The notes under the pieces were generated by a model. The model made no database searches. It was given only the letters and a program-made list of their open reading frames with translations, and was not told the DNA's origin. Shown here piece after piece: positions 12,001-24,573 of a stretch of 64,000 nucleotides of DNA; within the stretch, counting starts at the first letter, position 1, and each line of letters opens with the position of its first letter. The translations under genes and the position numbers were made by a program. The DNA is from Phallus indusiatus (taxonomy: Eukaryota; Basidiomycota; Agaricomycetes; Phallales; Phallaceae). The stretch is taken from assembly GCA_027605045.1 (NCBI GenBank), contig JAQFWX010000003.1:806001-870000 (forward strand), read 5' to 3'.

Positions 12001-14265
12001 CCTCTAGACAACGAGTCTTCGAGGATAAAAGAAGGTAGTTGAGTAGATTTGCCACTAGAATTCAATAAATCATAGAAATAATATTATTTCTTTGAGGCTT
12101 ACCAACCCGTATCACCGCTGAGCACAACTACTTGAGATGAATTTATTGTAGCAAGTATTTGTGCGCGATATGAAGCAATGGGCAGTTTCTCCCTTTGTTC
12201 CTGATACTTGTTGAAGGATACAAATAAAAATGAAAATCGCACGACGACTTACCAGCATTGCTGCGTATGCAAGGGAAGTTCTACGAGAATGAAAAAGGTC
12301 CTGAACTTGTCTGTCTGATCGAGCCATCTCAGAATGTATGCCTATGTTTTTGGGTAGATCAGAGGAACCGGAGATGGTAGGAGCGGGTTTTGTCACAACC
12401 TGAAAGGCATTGGCATGAAACACACAAAGATGTTAGCTAACAACGTACGATATCATCTGCCTTCCTTTTCTCGTAGGTATCATATAAAACAGACCAAATC
12501 CGTCGATTTTCTTCGGTCGCAACATCCTTACGCTGACACTCTAAGACATCCCACAGATCTTTAAGAAGCGGTGGAAGAAATCTGATATTGGCCTGAACTA
12601 TGCTTGTTGCGCCGCTGTTGCTGGAGACCACAAATCCTTCCGACTGTTGAAACGCAATACCGTGCAATGCAACGGTGCTAATGTACTCTTCAGCTTGATC
12701 CGCGGTAAAACATCCTACAGTTTCCATACACCACTCCCCGATGAAACCATCATTCCATCGGATAGAGACAGCTGCGCGTTTTGCTATGCTGGTCCGAGAA
12801 TCTGGGAGGGCGCTATAGGATATGACGGCAAATCGATCTAGTTTCTTCACAACATCGGAGAGCAAAAGCTTGGCCGTTCGTCCGGTCCAATTTTTTGGTC
12901 GTTCCACATCTCGAAGTTGTATTTGAATACCTTCGACCATTTCTGACTGGGGGGACCCTCCAATAGCGTGTTGAAAATGCCAACCTCATCCTCTTCGGCA
13001 TCCTCAAATATGTCATTTATCACCTTGGATTCAGGAGGAGGCTGAGGCTGAGAAGAATAATCGGCTTTCGAAAGGTTTTCCTTCGCAGGGGTCTTTAGGG
13101 GAGCCGCTGCCAACTTCCTTTCTAGCAAACGAGCGTCGATTTTCGCCTTCTCGACAGAAAATAAAGCTTTCCCTTCTTTTTCACGGAAAAAGTAATCATC
13201 CTGAACCCTATCTAAACGAGCTTTAAGTTGCGAAAGATGGTCCAAATTGATATCTTTCTTAAAGGCTTCAAGTTCATAAATCCGCCCTTTAATATGTGCA
13301 TATTCTTCGTTTGGATCATCATATTCATCGAAATGAATGATCTCCGGATTCGATATTGTTCGATCAATCGCAACCACTTTTGGCTTTGGCTTTTTCTTTT
13401 TCTGAAGGAGAGGCGGCGGCGGGTCAGAAGAGTTAGGGATGAATGTTGACACGCGAAAGCAAAACTCCTTTGTGGATGATAAGATTGGTTTACAAAAAGG
13501 ACGTTCTTCAAATTAAAATTCAAGGTCATTAACAAATTAATATAATAAATCACCTACGCGTTTTGATATTTGATTCTCCTTCAGGAGAACGAAGGCACAG
13601 CTGCAGAAAGATGAGTGAGTTATATGGTATGTGGTAAATAGGCTATACCCATTCATAAGCTGCATCAATGTCAAGGACGTCGACCATACGAAGACATTGC
13701 GAGACCCGTTCTTCATCGAACCCAAGTTTTCTAAGTACATCATAAATCATACCCATTTGCGGCATTGATTTGTCCTCAGAAGTAGTCTGAACACACGGGG
13801 AAACTGGTTAATCGGTATTAGTGATTCGAAACGATCGCATAGCCAAGAAAGTCGTAAAGGTACTTTTTTCCATAAGAGATATGATGTCATCGATATGGGT
13901 AGAATATAAATCAATTCTTTCGTAGGTTGAACTGACATTGCGATCGAATTCAACGCTCTGTGTTCATTGATTGTTAATATACTATGGCTCATACAATATT
14001 GAACATACTTTGAGTAGTCTTGTAACCTCCTTGTTTACTTTGTCTTGATATTTATCCAAGAAAAGGGACACATTATCTGCCTCCGAGTGTAAATTTTTCT
14101 GTGTAGAAGGTTCATGACCTTTGGAATATTCTGTTAGGGGGGGTTCTTCTGTGCTGCTTTGAGGAGCTACGCTTTTCTCCTCCTCAGCAACAGTTTTTTT
14201 AGGAATAGATGATGTTGCAAATCCCCGTTCTACAGGTTTCAGCTGTGTTTCTTCTTTTTTGGCAT
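9024..14265 (-). CDS. DHX29-like DEAH-box RNA helicase with UBA-like domain
   Basis: A large, intron-rich helicase of the DHX29/DHX57 type, ~1.4 kilo-residues. The N-terminus has [12 protein letters not shown], then a UBA-like segment ([33 protein letters not shown]) and a long linker with a coiled-coil stretch. Helicase motifs are intact after splicing: motif I GDTGCGKSTQ, motif Ia AEPRRI, motif II DEVH, motif [23 protein letters not shown], then the HA2 and OB regions. Human DHX29 binds the 40S subunit and helps scan structured 5' UTRs; the same role is inferred. Start problem: the only suitable ATG (14265, MPKKKK) is out of frame with LKPVERG by one base at a run of six A. No other in-frame ATG exists before the conserved region. 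The gene lies 227 bp downstream of INO80 on the same strand. Confidence 0.9.
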
Positions 14266-14492
14266 ACAACCGAGATAGCACGAATGTTAGCTGGTTGAAT
14301 TAAGATGAAAGTTTACGCAGTTAGAATTTCTGCTTTGACTCGGGCTGTGACTCGAGCAACGTGACATCAAGGCAATCAACACCCTCAGGCCTTATTTTGG
14401 CTACACGGACGAAAGGTCAAACAACACAGGTGTATTATCTAAATGCTGAACATGAAAAATACAAATCGACAAATCGACAATGAGAATACAAA

Positions 14493-17400
14493 TTAGACAA
14501 CATGTGCTGCTCTCCTTCTCCTACCTCGCTTGACCCCTGCACCTTTTCCTCGTCGCTTTGGTAAAATGATCTCCGAAGGAGGTGGTGTCATATCGTCTTC
14601 GACTTCAGCATTCGATCCAACGTTCTGCGCAGGATTTTGTTGAACAAAGAAATCATCTCCTTCCTCGTTCCACAAGTCGCGAATGGCAGGACCTTCTGGT
14701 TGTTTGCCGGTGCGTTTACTGGATAATGTTGATGTATCAACAGAACTGGCCTTTTCGAGATTCGCTAACTCTTCGTCGTTGAGGAGCAAGGACACTATCT
14801 CGCTAGGCTTGGTCGCCTCGGTAAACTGTTTATTACCCACAACGATATCTTGAACCTGCCAAATTCACCGTCACATCTGGATCGTGATATGATATGATAA
14901 TTATTACTCACATCCTTCTTCACGCGCGCAAGCTGGACGATTCGCTCGTCGATGGTCCCTTTGGTTATCAAACGATAAACAGTAACCTGACGCGTCTGAC
15001 CGAGACGATGTGCCCGGTCCATGGCCTGTGCATCGTTTGAAGGATTCCAGTCATGGTCATAGAAAATCACTGTGTCTGCGGCTGTCAAATTAATTCCCAG
15101 TCCTCCAGCTCGAGTGCTCAACAGGAATACAAAAATTTCGGGTCTATTCATAAACGTTGGTTTACTGTATACAGCATATAAAAACCTAAACGCTACGCAC
15201 TTTGTTTGCCAATCGATGACCATATCGCGTCGATCTTCCAGTTTACTTGACCCGTCGAGACGAAGATATTTATACTGTCGATATACAAGGTACTCTTCCA
15301 TCAAATCCATCATTTTCGTCATTTGGAAATATATCAAAACACGGTGTTCGCTGGCCTTTAACTCTTGTAACAATAAATCAAGTCTCGCCAGTTTACTCGA
15401 ATCGTAAATCAACCGTTTCCCTTCGGGCACTTTCATTGGCGACCATGGAGCTTGATATGTCGGGGATGAACGGAAAAGACCGCGCGGAGGAATGGAGGGT
15501 ACAATGGAATGAAGTTTATCGACAGAAGATAGGGAAAATGCCAAAGAATCTGGAACACCGTACAAGGCCAGGTGATAAAAGGGCGGACAAGACGACAAAG
15601 ATGTTTGGTCAGTCAATAATCTCGTCGTACTCTCCAGCATTATAGGTGGTGCTGTAACTGGCTTCGAGTACCACCTGATATCTTGTCGCGATATGAAAGA
15701 GGTGGATATCGCGTCCATTCCAATTTCGGTTAAGGACGGGAGACCTTGAGCTCGCTCCAGAAAATGTGAAATGTGAGGAGGCACAACACCCATTGGTGCG
15801 ACGTAACTCGCGATAAATTCTGGTGTGCTGTTTATACAAATATATTCATACATACCCCCGAACTTAAACACAAACGATACATACTTTGCTAAGTCGGCCA
15901 TTGTTCGCCAGTTTCTCTCTATGTCAAGAGACCTGATGGCAGTAATAAGGGATGGTTGATGAAAGGCGTCACAAGCTTCCCGTGGTGATCGATTCAAAAG
16001 ACGTAAGAAGGAAAACTGTGATTCTACATTCGCCCGCTTTAGAAAAGATAGAGCATTAAAGGAGACGTCACGTTACCTGGATGGTACAAGGATTGCGAGA
16101 TATACGAAGTCGTCCAGATATTCAAAAGATTCCCAGTCAAATATTTTATAGAACCAGCATTCGAAAATTCAGTGGGTATATCCAATAAACCACCATCCGT
16201 GATAAATATCGACGGTAAGATAAATTCGATTAGATTGCGAGTCGAATATGGGCACTCTAGAAAATCGCTTTCTCGCAACAGATTACCCGAGCCACCGAAA
16301 TGACAAAAAGAGAATGGAGCAACAACATCCGAACGTTCAAATAACTCGGGATGATTACAGACCTACAGGGAGGAGCTTATTTTAATATTTGATACACAAC
16401 TTCAGAAACAACGTACTTTACGAAACTGCATCACAAGATTCATAAGTGACATTGCACTATCAGCATCCCCTAGATTGGCGGCTTTCTGGAGAAGTTCTGT
16501 AACAGATATATTCGCTCGTAATCCGCGATATAATGCACGTTGACGAGGACTCAAATCACAATAAATATCATGTTCTATCTAGAGAGAAATCAATATACAC
16601 GTAAAAAAAAATCATGAATTATATTACGAACCTTATCACTTAGTTCGTTTTGAACGTGTCTCTTCACTCGACGAAGCATGAAAGGTTTGAGAATCAAGTG
16701 CAGCCGGCGAAGCTGGTGTTCGTTTAATTTTCCTTCCTTGTTCTCCGCCGCATTTTCTATATCCTTTGAAAACCACTCATTAAACTCGTCATGAGAATCG
16801 AAAAGGGTTGGCATGATAAAGTGAAGTAACGCCCATAATTCTAAAACATGTCGTCAGAAACTACATAATGGATAAGAGCATAAGTTTTGCTGTCTAACCC
16901 TGCATGGAATTTTGTACGGGCGTTCCTGTTAATAAGAGTCTGTTCCTACATTGAAAGTTCAACAAGGTTTTCCACCGAGCACTAGAAGAACTCTTGATTG
17001 CTTGCGCTTCGTCAAGGACCATATATTGCCACTTGACCCGCTGGAAGTACTTGTCATCCTGGACAATCAGGGGATAACTAGTTATGAGGACATGAAATGG
17101 GGCGTCTTGGTTATAGCTGATTTGCTTCTTGTTCCAAAACTTCCGCAAAGTCGTTCTATCCTTAACATTCCCCCAATAAGGCAACGCCTTCAAAGAGGGA
17201 ACAAATCGCGTAATTTCTTGCTGCCAATTATGTAACGTTGATGCGGGTGCTATGACAAGAAAAGGACCCCAAATGTCGTGCGTCTCAGCGAGATAGGCTA
17301 ACAAGGCAATAGACTGAACGGTCTTGAAGACAGTTAATTTAAATCACAAAATTGCTATCGTGGCAGACACTTGCCTTTCCTAGACCCATTTCATCTGCCA

Positions 17401-19633
17401 AAATGCCATTGATTCCTTGCTCATAAAGAGTGGCTAGCCAATTCAGTCCTTTGAGTTGGTATTCTTTGAGCTGAGCCATTAGCATTCTCGGTTGGGAAAT
17501 AGTAAGTTCCTTTAGCGATGTAGGATTTTGGAAATTAAGTTCATCCGTATCCACTTTTGAAAAAAAAAAGAAATGTCATTTTAACATATATATGCATGGA
17601 TGAATAAGGATACGAACGATCAACGATGGGTGATGTATCGGCATTCGGTGGGCTGTCTGATGACTCGAGGTCCTCGTCATCATCGTCTTTCCTGTCTTCA
17701 GTCACTGTTGCCGGCTTTCGGTCTTGAGCGGTTTCAACGTCGAAAGCCCGTGCTCTGTCGCGCGCAAGCCTGATAGCATCATGTGCATTTCGAGCCGCGT
17801 GTTTATGAAGGTTCGTCTGGTCCTCTACGTAAAAATGAATTATTTGGTTACTCAGGGAAGAAAGTAGCTGGTTACTAACCGTCGTCGAAATCCAATGCAT
17901 CTAGAGGTGCCGTCGAATCACCCTCTTCAGCTCCGGGAGGTAACTCTTCGACGCCTGTTTGCCCAGCCGCATCGGGTAACTGTTCGGCTTCTGCGGCTAT
18001 GACAAAAAGAAAAAAAGAGATTATAACCTCGTCATTCAAGAAAGAATCAAAAAAATTTGTAAACCTACTTTTTAGTTTGTTGCCTACAAAGTGACTGTAT
18101 AATTCTGTTTGACTGATTAAAAACTCTAATTTTCGGGCTTGCCGCGCAGCTTCTCTTCTTTCCTCCTCCTCCTTAACTCTATCAACAGCTTCTTTTTCTG
18201 CGCGTTTACGAATATCACGCTCTTCGCGTTCATTTTTCTTCCAAAATACCAACATCTCACGCATTAACCGTTTAGCTCGAATTTGTGTTTCTTTAGTAGA
18301 CTTTGTAGTGCGAGTACTGGACTTTCGGGCCTGTGAAGCTGCCATACTCGCCAGACGTTTATGATGACTGGCTTTGACACCGAATCCAGTTCCATGATAT
18401 CGGTACACCTTACAACGAAAGAAGTGTTTTAGAGAAGAATAATGTTAGAAGCAATATTTTCAAGCTTACTCTGGCTATATCTCTTCGTGCAATGTTTATC
18501 CAAACCCGTCTTTGAGCTTCTTCAATTGCTAAGACTCGTTTCGCGGCTTGATTCTGGTCTAACTTCTTGGGTCTATTCATAGGAGGTATTGGTTCATTCA
18601 ACGGCCAAAATCCAGGAGCTATGCCTTGGAGTGAGCTACAAACAATTGTAGGAGACGGGGGTGCAGAAGGCATAGGGGTGATATCAAAGGGTAAGGCATT
18701 CGCTAGTACAGACGGGGAGAGACGAGAAGGTGGTTGGAGGGCGGCTTGAGGTTCCTCGGATGGCAGCTTGCTCGCGGTACCTGGCGTCGCGGTTCCTTTG
18801 GCCTTTCGAGCTCGTTTAGCCTTGGGGGGTTTGAGAGGGTCGTCGTTGGGTTGAGGTTTCCTTCTCGACCTCTTTTTGACAGGCGGGATGTTGGAGGCGG
18901 AGTCGGATAACTGGCCTGCATCGGGCCTTTTGCGTTTACGAGAGGATGTTTGTATGCTATTCGCGTCTAGGGGCAGCGGGGATTCGACGTCGCTGTCTAT
19001 CGGGTGACGCCCCTTGGGTCTATGAGTGGTATGCGATGCAGAAGGCTGGGCTTCAAGATCATCAAAATGGGAAATGTTGTTGTTGTTGCTGTTGCTGTTG
19101 GCGGGTGGAGGGGAAGAAGGATCGTCGTTCAATGTGTCCAAAATATCACGTTCAATAGAAGCACTGCGTGCCCGATCAATCTCATTTGCGGTACGTATTC
19201 TAGAGGAGTAGTCGTGGGCGGTATGCTGGGCAATTGTTGCGTTTTTTTCCTGTAAGATAATGTATAAATACAACGGAAGGAAGCCTAGAATATGAAACGA
19301 AATGATGTTTCGCACCCTGTTTTTCTCCTCAAACCACTGCTCGATTTGACGAGCACGGAGCCGGGTCGCTACCATATACCTGTTGAGCTCTTCCGACCAT
19401 ATGTCTGGACACTCGTCGAGATCGGATGAGGGGCTCTGCCATCGACGATCGTGATGGTGCGGGGGCGGTTGATCTGGGAGGAGGGAAGTCTTGCGTTTTT
19501 TGAGAGCTCGGTCGTCGTTCCAGTCGTGGTCGTCTCTGTAGTGAAGTGATGACGAATGGGAATGGGACGGGGGATTGACCGAGGAGTGACGGGGAGGAGG
19601 GGTGTCGACATTGAGAATACGCGACAGAGACAT
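14493..19633 (-). CDS. INO80: INO80 chromatin-remodelling ATPase
   Basis: The catalytic subunit of the INO80 complex, which slides nucleosomes using ATP. I choose the ATG at 19633 ([10 protein letters not shown]), because the longer frame begins with GTG. Order: a disordered N-terminus with basic KKRKTS and KKRSRRK patches; a DBINO domain ([20 protein letters not shown], then [17 protein letters not shown] and a Glu/Arg coiled coil); a SNF2 ATPase core with [13 protein letters not shown], the box [11 protein letters not shown] and [12 protein letters not shown]; then the long INO80-type insertion and a C-terminal helicase lobe ([51 protein letters not shown]). The tail is basic. The intron inside Walker A (17323-17374) has GC-AG ends. 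The gene is divergent from pyruvate dehydrogenase E2. Confidence 0.97.
17323..17374 (-). other. GC-AG intron inside the INO80 Walker A motif
   Basis: On the minus strand the exon ends GGA AAG followed by GCAAGT, and the intron ends TTCAAG before ACC GTT CAG. Only this splice gives GLGK|TVQS, the invariant Walker A of SNF2 proteins. There is no nearby GT donor. AG|GCAAGT is the known consensus of GC-AG introns. Confidence 0.85.
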
Positions 19634-20004
19634 GGGTGTTCGAGAAGAAGGGGTCTGCGTGGCTGATTCCGAGCCCACACAACTCTATACTGCTCGCTTT
19701 CCATATAAGGAAATATTATTTACTATCCAATTACAGTCAAGTTTTGGGTACCCGACTCCGAACAAGGTCTGCTGGCAGTTTTGGCTAGGATTTGGGTGAA
19801 ATCAAGTTTTTTGACAAAATAACTCCAGTTCTCAGATTTCTGGTCAAAAAATGTGTGTTGTATGGCACTGTTTTGCCGGGGCGATTACGATTATGAAAAA
19901 TACAAATATTTTGGGCAAAATAGGGACCCAACCATCATCTCGCGTCTTTTGGCCAGTTTCTGTCCGCACACGCGCGTCTAATCTTTCCAAGCTCTTCCCC
20001 CACA
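19634..20004. promoter_or_regulatory. Divergent intergenic region INO80 / pyruvate dehydrogenase E2
   Basis: About 370 bp between two divergent start codons, presumed to hold both promoters. The centre is AT-rich (about 19795-19925), with several TTTTGG/CAAAA stretches. I see no conserved element I can name. Confidence 0.4.
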
Positions 20005-21583
20005 ATGTCCTTGACACGGCTCTTTGCTAGAAGTACGAGTCTACAAGGCTGTTAGAAACAATAATCACTAATTTCTTTCCAGGTATTCATTTCACTTCTC
20101 GTCGTCATGCACTCACCCGGTTCACCATGCCGGCGATGAGCCCAACCATGACAGAGGGGGGCATTGGCTCATGGAAAAAGAGAGAAGGCGAATCATTCTC
20201 TGCAGGCGATGTTATCTTAGAAATAGTAGGCAAATTTCTCTTTTCCTTTCAACGACATGTTTTTTTTTACTAGTGATACAGGAAACCGACAAAACGAACA
20301 TTGACATTGAAGCCCAAGACGATGGTATTTTAGCCAAAATCATCGCACAAGATGGTACAAAGAATGTCGCCGTAGGCACCCCTATCGCTGTCATAGGAGA
20401 GCCCGGTGACGATATATCAGGTGCTGCAGACTTGGCCAACGAAGCCCAGTCATCCCAGCCGAGCACCCCAAAAAAAGAAGAGCCGAAACCCAAAGCTAAT
20501 GACTCACCCCCTCCAACTAATCTCTCCGAACCTGGCAGCCCTGGTCCTTCAGTACCTGCTGCTGAACTTCAAGTCACCTCTCCCAAACCCGTTGATGGCG
20601 CCGCGACTACTGACCGCATTTTTGCATCACCAATTGCAAAGAAGATAGCTTTAGAACGTGGTATCCCCTTGGCACAAATCAAAGGCTCAGGTCCAAATGG
20701 TCGTATCATTCTTAGCGATGTTGAATCGTACAAACCTTCAGCATCAAAGGCCCAATCTACCCCTGCAGCAAGCGCGTCCTCGTCACTCGACGCCCCGTAT
20801 ACCGATATACCCCTTTCGAACATGCGGCGCACCATTGGCCAACGTTTGACTTCCTCAAAACAGGACATACCCCATTATTATGTTACCGTCGACATTGACA
20901 TGGGTAGATTATTAAAATTGAGAGAAGTGTTCAATCAGAAATTGGAGAAGGCAGACAAACTAAGCGTGAATGACTTTATTGTCAAAGCTTCCGCTTTAGC
21001 TCTCCGGGATAATCCAGAAGTAAACGCCGCTTGGATGGGAGAATCCATACGACAGTCAGTTTGCGCTTTTATCTTTTCTTGAAAAAATTCTTATACGTTT
21101 TCCTTTAGATATTCAAGGGCAGATATCAGTATCGCTGTAGCAACTCCTACTGGTCTTATTACTCCGATTGTTCGTGATGCTGCCAACAAGGGACTCGCAA
21201 GCATCTCTCACGAAGCGAAAACCCTCGCAAAAAAAGCCCGTGAAGGCAAGCTGAAAGGTGAAGAGTATCAAGGCGGTACATTTACTATTTCCAACATGGG
21301 CATGTTCGGTATTGACCACTTCACCGCCATTATCAACCCGCCGCAGGCCTGTATTCTGGCCGTCAGCTCAACCGTCCCGACTTTAGTGCCATGTGGTCCG
21401 GATGCATCTCCGGAAGATGCAGCTCGTGGTTTCAAAACTGTGCAGAATCTCAAAGTTACTCTAAGTGCTGATCACAGAGTAGTGGATGGTGCTCTCAGTG
21501 CCAAGTTTTTGAACACTTTGAAAGGATACTTGGAGAACCCTTACATTTATGCTTTGAACGTCTTCTACGGAATTGTCACTTAA
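20005..21583 (+). CDS. LAT1: Pyruvate dehydrogenase E2, dihydrolipoamide acetyltransferase (mitochondrial)
   Basis: The core enzyme of the mitochondrial pyruvate dehydrogenase complex; it transfers the acetyl group from lipoamide to CoA. A 28-nt first coding exon (MSLTRLFARS) and the Arg-rich start of exon 2 look like a mitochondrial presequence. The lipoyl domain has MPAMSPTMTEGGIGSWKK and GDVILEIETDKTNIDIEAQD, with the lipoyl Lys in DKT where DKA is usual. A Pro/Ser-rich hinge precedes the E3/E1-binding domain (ASPIAKKIALERGIPLAQIK, GSGPNGRI). The catalytic domain follows, with NMRRTIGQRLTSSKQDIPHY, TFTISNMGMFGIDHFTAIIN and the active-site motif DHRVVDGA near the end. The gene name follows yeast LAT1/PDA2. 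The related E2 of 2-oxoglutarate dehydrogenase is unlikely given the E3-binding domain and the MPAMSPTM motif. Confidence 0.95.
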
Positions 21584-21774
21584 TTTAGACGAATCAGATT
21601 TTTACCATAATACAATCACGATGGTTTCGTGAGTGGAAAACTAAATAATTGTCGGCGAAGCTTTGGCCTGATTGATACCGTCATTGAGCCTAATGACTAA
21701 GCTGAATTATCGTAAAGGCGAGAATTTCAGTACGACGCCAACATCTCTGGTCTTGGAGATTTTGCGCAACCTAA

Positions 21775-22548
21775 ATGTCTACAACAGGAACACAGTTTTA
21801 TTTACCTGGACAACCCATTGAGCAGGTCTCCATAAAAGCAACTGATACACTCGGAAACGGATTATACAAAAGAAATGGTGTCGTACGGTCTGCATTAATA
21901 GGCTGTCTTGACCTTTCAGTGAGTGCATGTGATTTCAATCTATCGAAAACACTTGATAATAACTCTCGCAGACAAAATCTATACCACAAACACGCGCCAA
22001 ACCACCTGTACCCTCTTCGGTCGTGTTAGGACATGTTATTCGTCTTTCACCATCTCAAGCAACCATATCTATTAGTGTCGTGGACGGGATAGCTCTTCCA
22101 CTAGGAGAAGAAGTGAGTGCATATTGTTTGTCAATTGCCTCAGATGACATATCGGATATACTAGTTCACTGGAGTAATTCGCGTTCAAGACGTACGCTCA
22201 ACCGAGAAGGATAGGCTTAAAATTGCAGATTGCTTCAGGAACGGAGATATAGTCCGAGGATTAGTGGTAAGTAGTCCGATACGTAATAATATATGCTTTT
22301 CAAAACTTGGCTCAGATTTCTCTTGGTGATTCACGAAACTACTATGTAACAACTGCAAGGAACGATTTAGGCGTGATATTTGCTGAGAGCGAAGCAGGTA
22401 AAAGTCATCTGCATGTCATCATTCGCTTCCTTGTGTTGATCTCGTCCAAAAAGGAGCCATAATGATACCTATTTCGTGGCAGGAAATGCGTTGCCCAAAA
22501 ACCGGACTTATCGAAAAACGAAAATGCGCCAAACCGGACGGCTTATGA
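21775..22548 (+). CDS. CSL4: Exosome subunit CSL4 (EXOSC1 homologue)
   Basis: Exons 21775-21918, 21972-22112, 22165-22266, 22316-22397 and 22454-22548 sum to 564 nt, or 187 residues. CSL4 is one of the three S1/KH cap proteins of the RNA exosome, which degrades and trims RNA 3'->5'. The N-terminal domain reads [17 protein letters not shown]. The S1-type domain includes [20 protein letters not shown] and [20 protein letters not shown]. The C-terminal part ([20 protein letters not shown]) is the zinc-ribbon-like end of CSL4, here with only two obvious Cys. It lies about 190 bp after the E2 gene and 377 bp before KAE1 on the same strand. Confidence 0.92.
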
Positions 22549-22924
22549 GCCTCCTGTTTATTTCTAATGTTCACACCGCGCATAGTTTATCTTCGCAGTT
22601 GACGGGAGAGTATGTGGCCTTGCTACGATCAAGTTTATGGAATACCCCTAAAAGTAGCGGATTTTGCGAGATATAAGTACATGTGTACTTCGCGATCATC
22701 TCGCTTCGTTCTTATACCATCCAACCAGTGATTCACGACATCATGGTATTACTTGAGATTATAATTGATACATTCGAGCAATTACAATGTACTAATTAGC
22801 GTACAAAGTACGGTCTCTTATTAATACGAATCCTAGTATGAACTATTCCCGGGTCTGTGACTGAGTCTGACTGGAAGAAGTGACTCTCTCGGCCTTTCAA
22901 CATAATCCGAATCGTTATGTCATT
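22549..22924. other. Intergenic region upstream of KAE1, nothing recognised
   Basis: About 375 bp of AT-rich sequence holding the 3' end of CSL4 and the presumed KAE1 promoter. An ATG at 22918, 7 bp before the chosen KAE1 start, is in another frame and is ignored. Confidence 0.35.
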
Positions 22925-24437
22925 ATGCCCGTGTCAACGACACCGCTAAAGAATCCTGGTAATATACAATAACTTGTCATTTTCTCCTATTAGTTGTTTT
23001 CACTCATTTTTCATATTCTTATTCTATCCAGACAAGCCGATTCTGGCTTTAGGTCTTGAAGGATCCGCGAACAAACTAGGGGCTGGAATCATCCAACACA
23101 ATCCAGATGGAAGTGCAGTAGTCCTCGCAAACGTCCGTCATACATATATTACCCCTCCAGGCGAAGGATTTTTACCTCGAGATACCGCTGCACATCACAA
23201 ACAATGGGTTTTGAAGGTTATTCAGGACGCACTCAAGGTTGCTCAATGTAGTACTCTGGCGGACGTTGACTGCATCTGTTTTACCAAAGGTAAAAAAACA
23301 GTCGAATTGAAGGTGTCTTAAAATGATATTTGTTGTCAGGTCCTGGAATGGGTGCTCCGTTACAATCTGTGGCTCTCGTGGCTCGTACACTTGCTCTATT
23401 GTTCAAAAAACCGCTGGTAGGTGTTAACCACTGCATCGGACGTAGGTTTGAATATTTTCACGGGGCGCGACTTTTTATTCATTCAATCTTTATTTTTTCG
23501 TGTACAGATATTGAAATGGGACGTCTAATAACGGGGGCACAAAATCCGATCGTATTATACGTTTCAGGAGGAAACACGCAGGTTATAGCTTATTCTCAAC
23601 AACGCTATCGCATATTCGGAGAGACACTTGATATAGCGGTCGGAAATTGCCTTGATCGCTTTGCACGAATAATTAACCTTAGTAATGATCCTAGTCCTGG
23701 GTATAATATCGAACTTGAAGCCAAAAAGTCTGTCGCGTTCCCTAAGACAAACAACGTCCTTTAAATGCCCTGACGTTTTCCAACAGGGGCACCAAGTTGA
23801 TTCCACTTCCATATACTACGAAGGGCATGGATATATCTTTGTCTGGTATTTTATCTGCGACGGAGGCATACACTTTGGACAAGGCCTTTCGGGAAAAGCC
23901 AGATCCCGCCGACGAAAACACATTTACTGCTGCCGATCTGTGTTTCTCGCTGCAGGAAACTATTTTTGCGATGTTGGTAGAAATTACAGAAAGGGCAATG
24001 GCGCACGTTGAAAGCACAGAGGTTTTGATAGTGGGAGGAGTCGGTTGTAAGTATCTCTCTTTTTGTCTTGAGTGGTTTGGTTTGAGACTAAACCGAAATT
24101 TTTCATAGGTAACGAGAGGCTGCAAGAGATGATGGCTATAATGGCGAAAGAAAGAAATGGAAGTGTATTTGCAACTGATGAGAGGTAAATAATGTCCTCC
24201 GAATCATTCTCCTCTAAGCGTTTTACTCAATTTGTGTGCAGATTTTGTATCGATAACGGAATTATGATTGCCCAAGCCGGGATTCTGGCATATCGAATGG
24301 GGATCACGACACCTTTAAAAGAGACCTCGTGTACACAAAGGTTTGTCCCATTTCAATTGTCATTTTTTTCTTCTTTTCTGACGATTGGGCGTTCTAGGTA
24401 TAGAACAGATGAGGTGCACATAGCGTGGCGTTCATGA
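22925..24437 (+). CDS. KAE1: KEOPS subunit Kae1, tRNA N6-threonylcarbamoyladenosine transferase
   Basis: The catalytic KEOPS subunit; it transfers the threonylcarbamoyl group to A37 of tRNAs that read ANN codons. The ATG at 22925 gives [11 protein letters not shown], spliced to [20 protein letters not shown], the ASKHA-fold start. Conserved parts after splicing: [25 protein letters not shown], the metal-binding NHCIGHIEMGR (H-x3-H, with the second His assembled across an intron), [73 protein letters not shown] and [12 protein letters not shown]. Length and motifs fit cytosolic Kae1 rather than the mitochondrial Qri7/TsaD form. I count about six introns. Confidence 0.96.
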
Positions 24438-24573
24438 CTACTTGAGTCTTGTATTTACATGTTAGACACATAAACGCATCATTCAAGCTACGTGGCAAGT
24501 CGGAAGGAACAGGCTAGCAGTTCGAAGTATTTGTCAGCACGGAGGTCGTACATTAGCTCTTATCGCTCTCAAA

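Noticed and set aside
13453..14265. Separate gene upstream of the helicase core
   Set aside because: All segments splice in phase (including an intron ending TTTGAAG near 13508) into one protein whose UBA-like region belongs to DHX29-type helicases.
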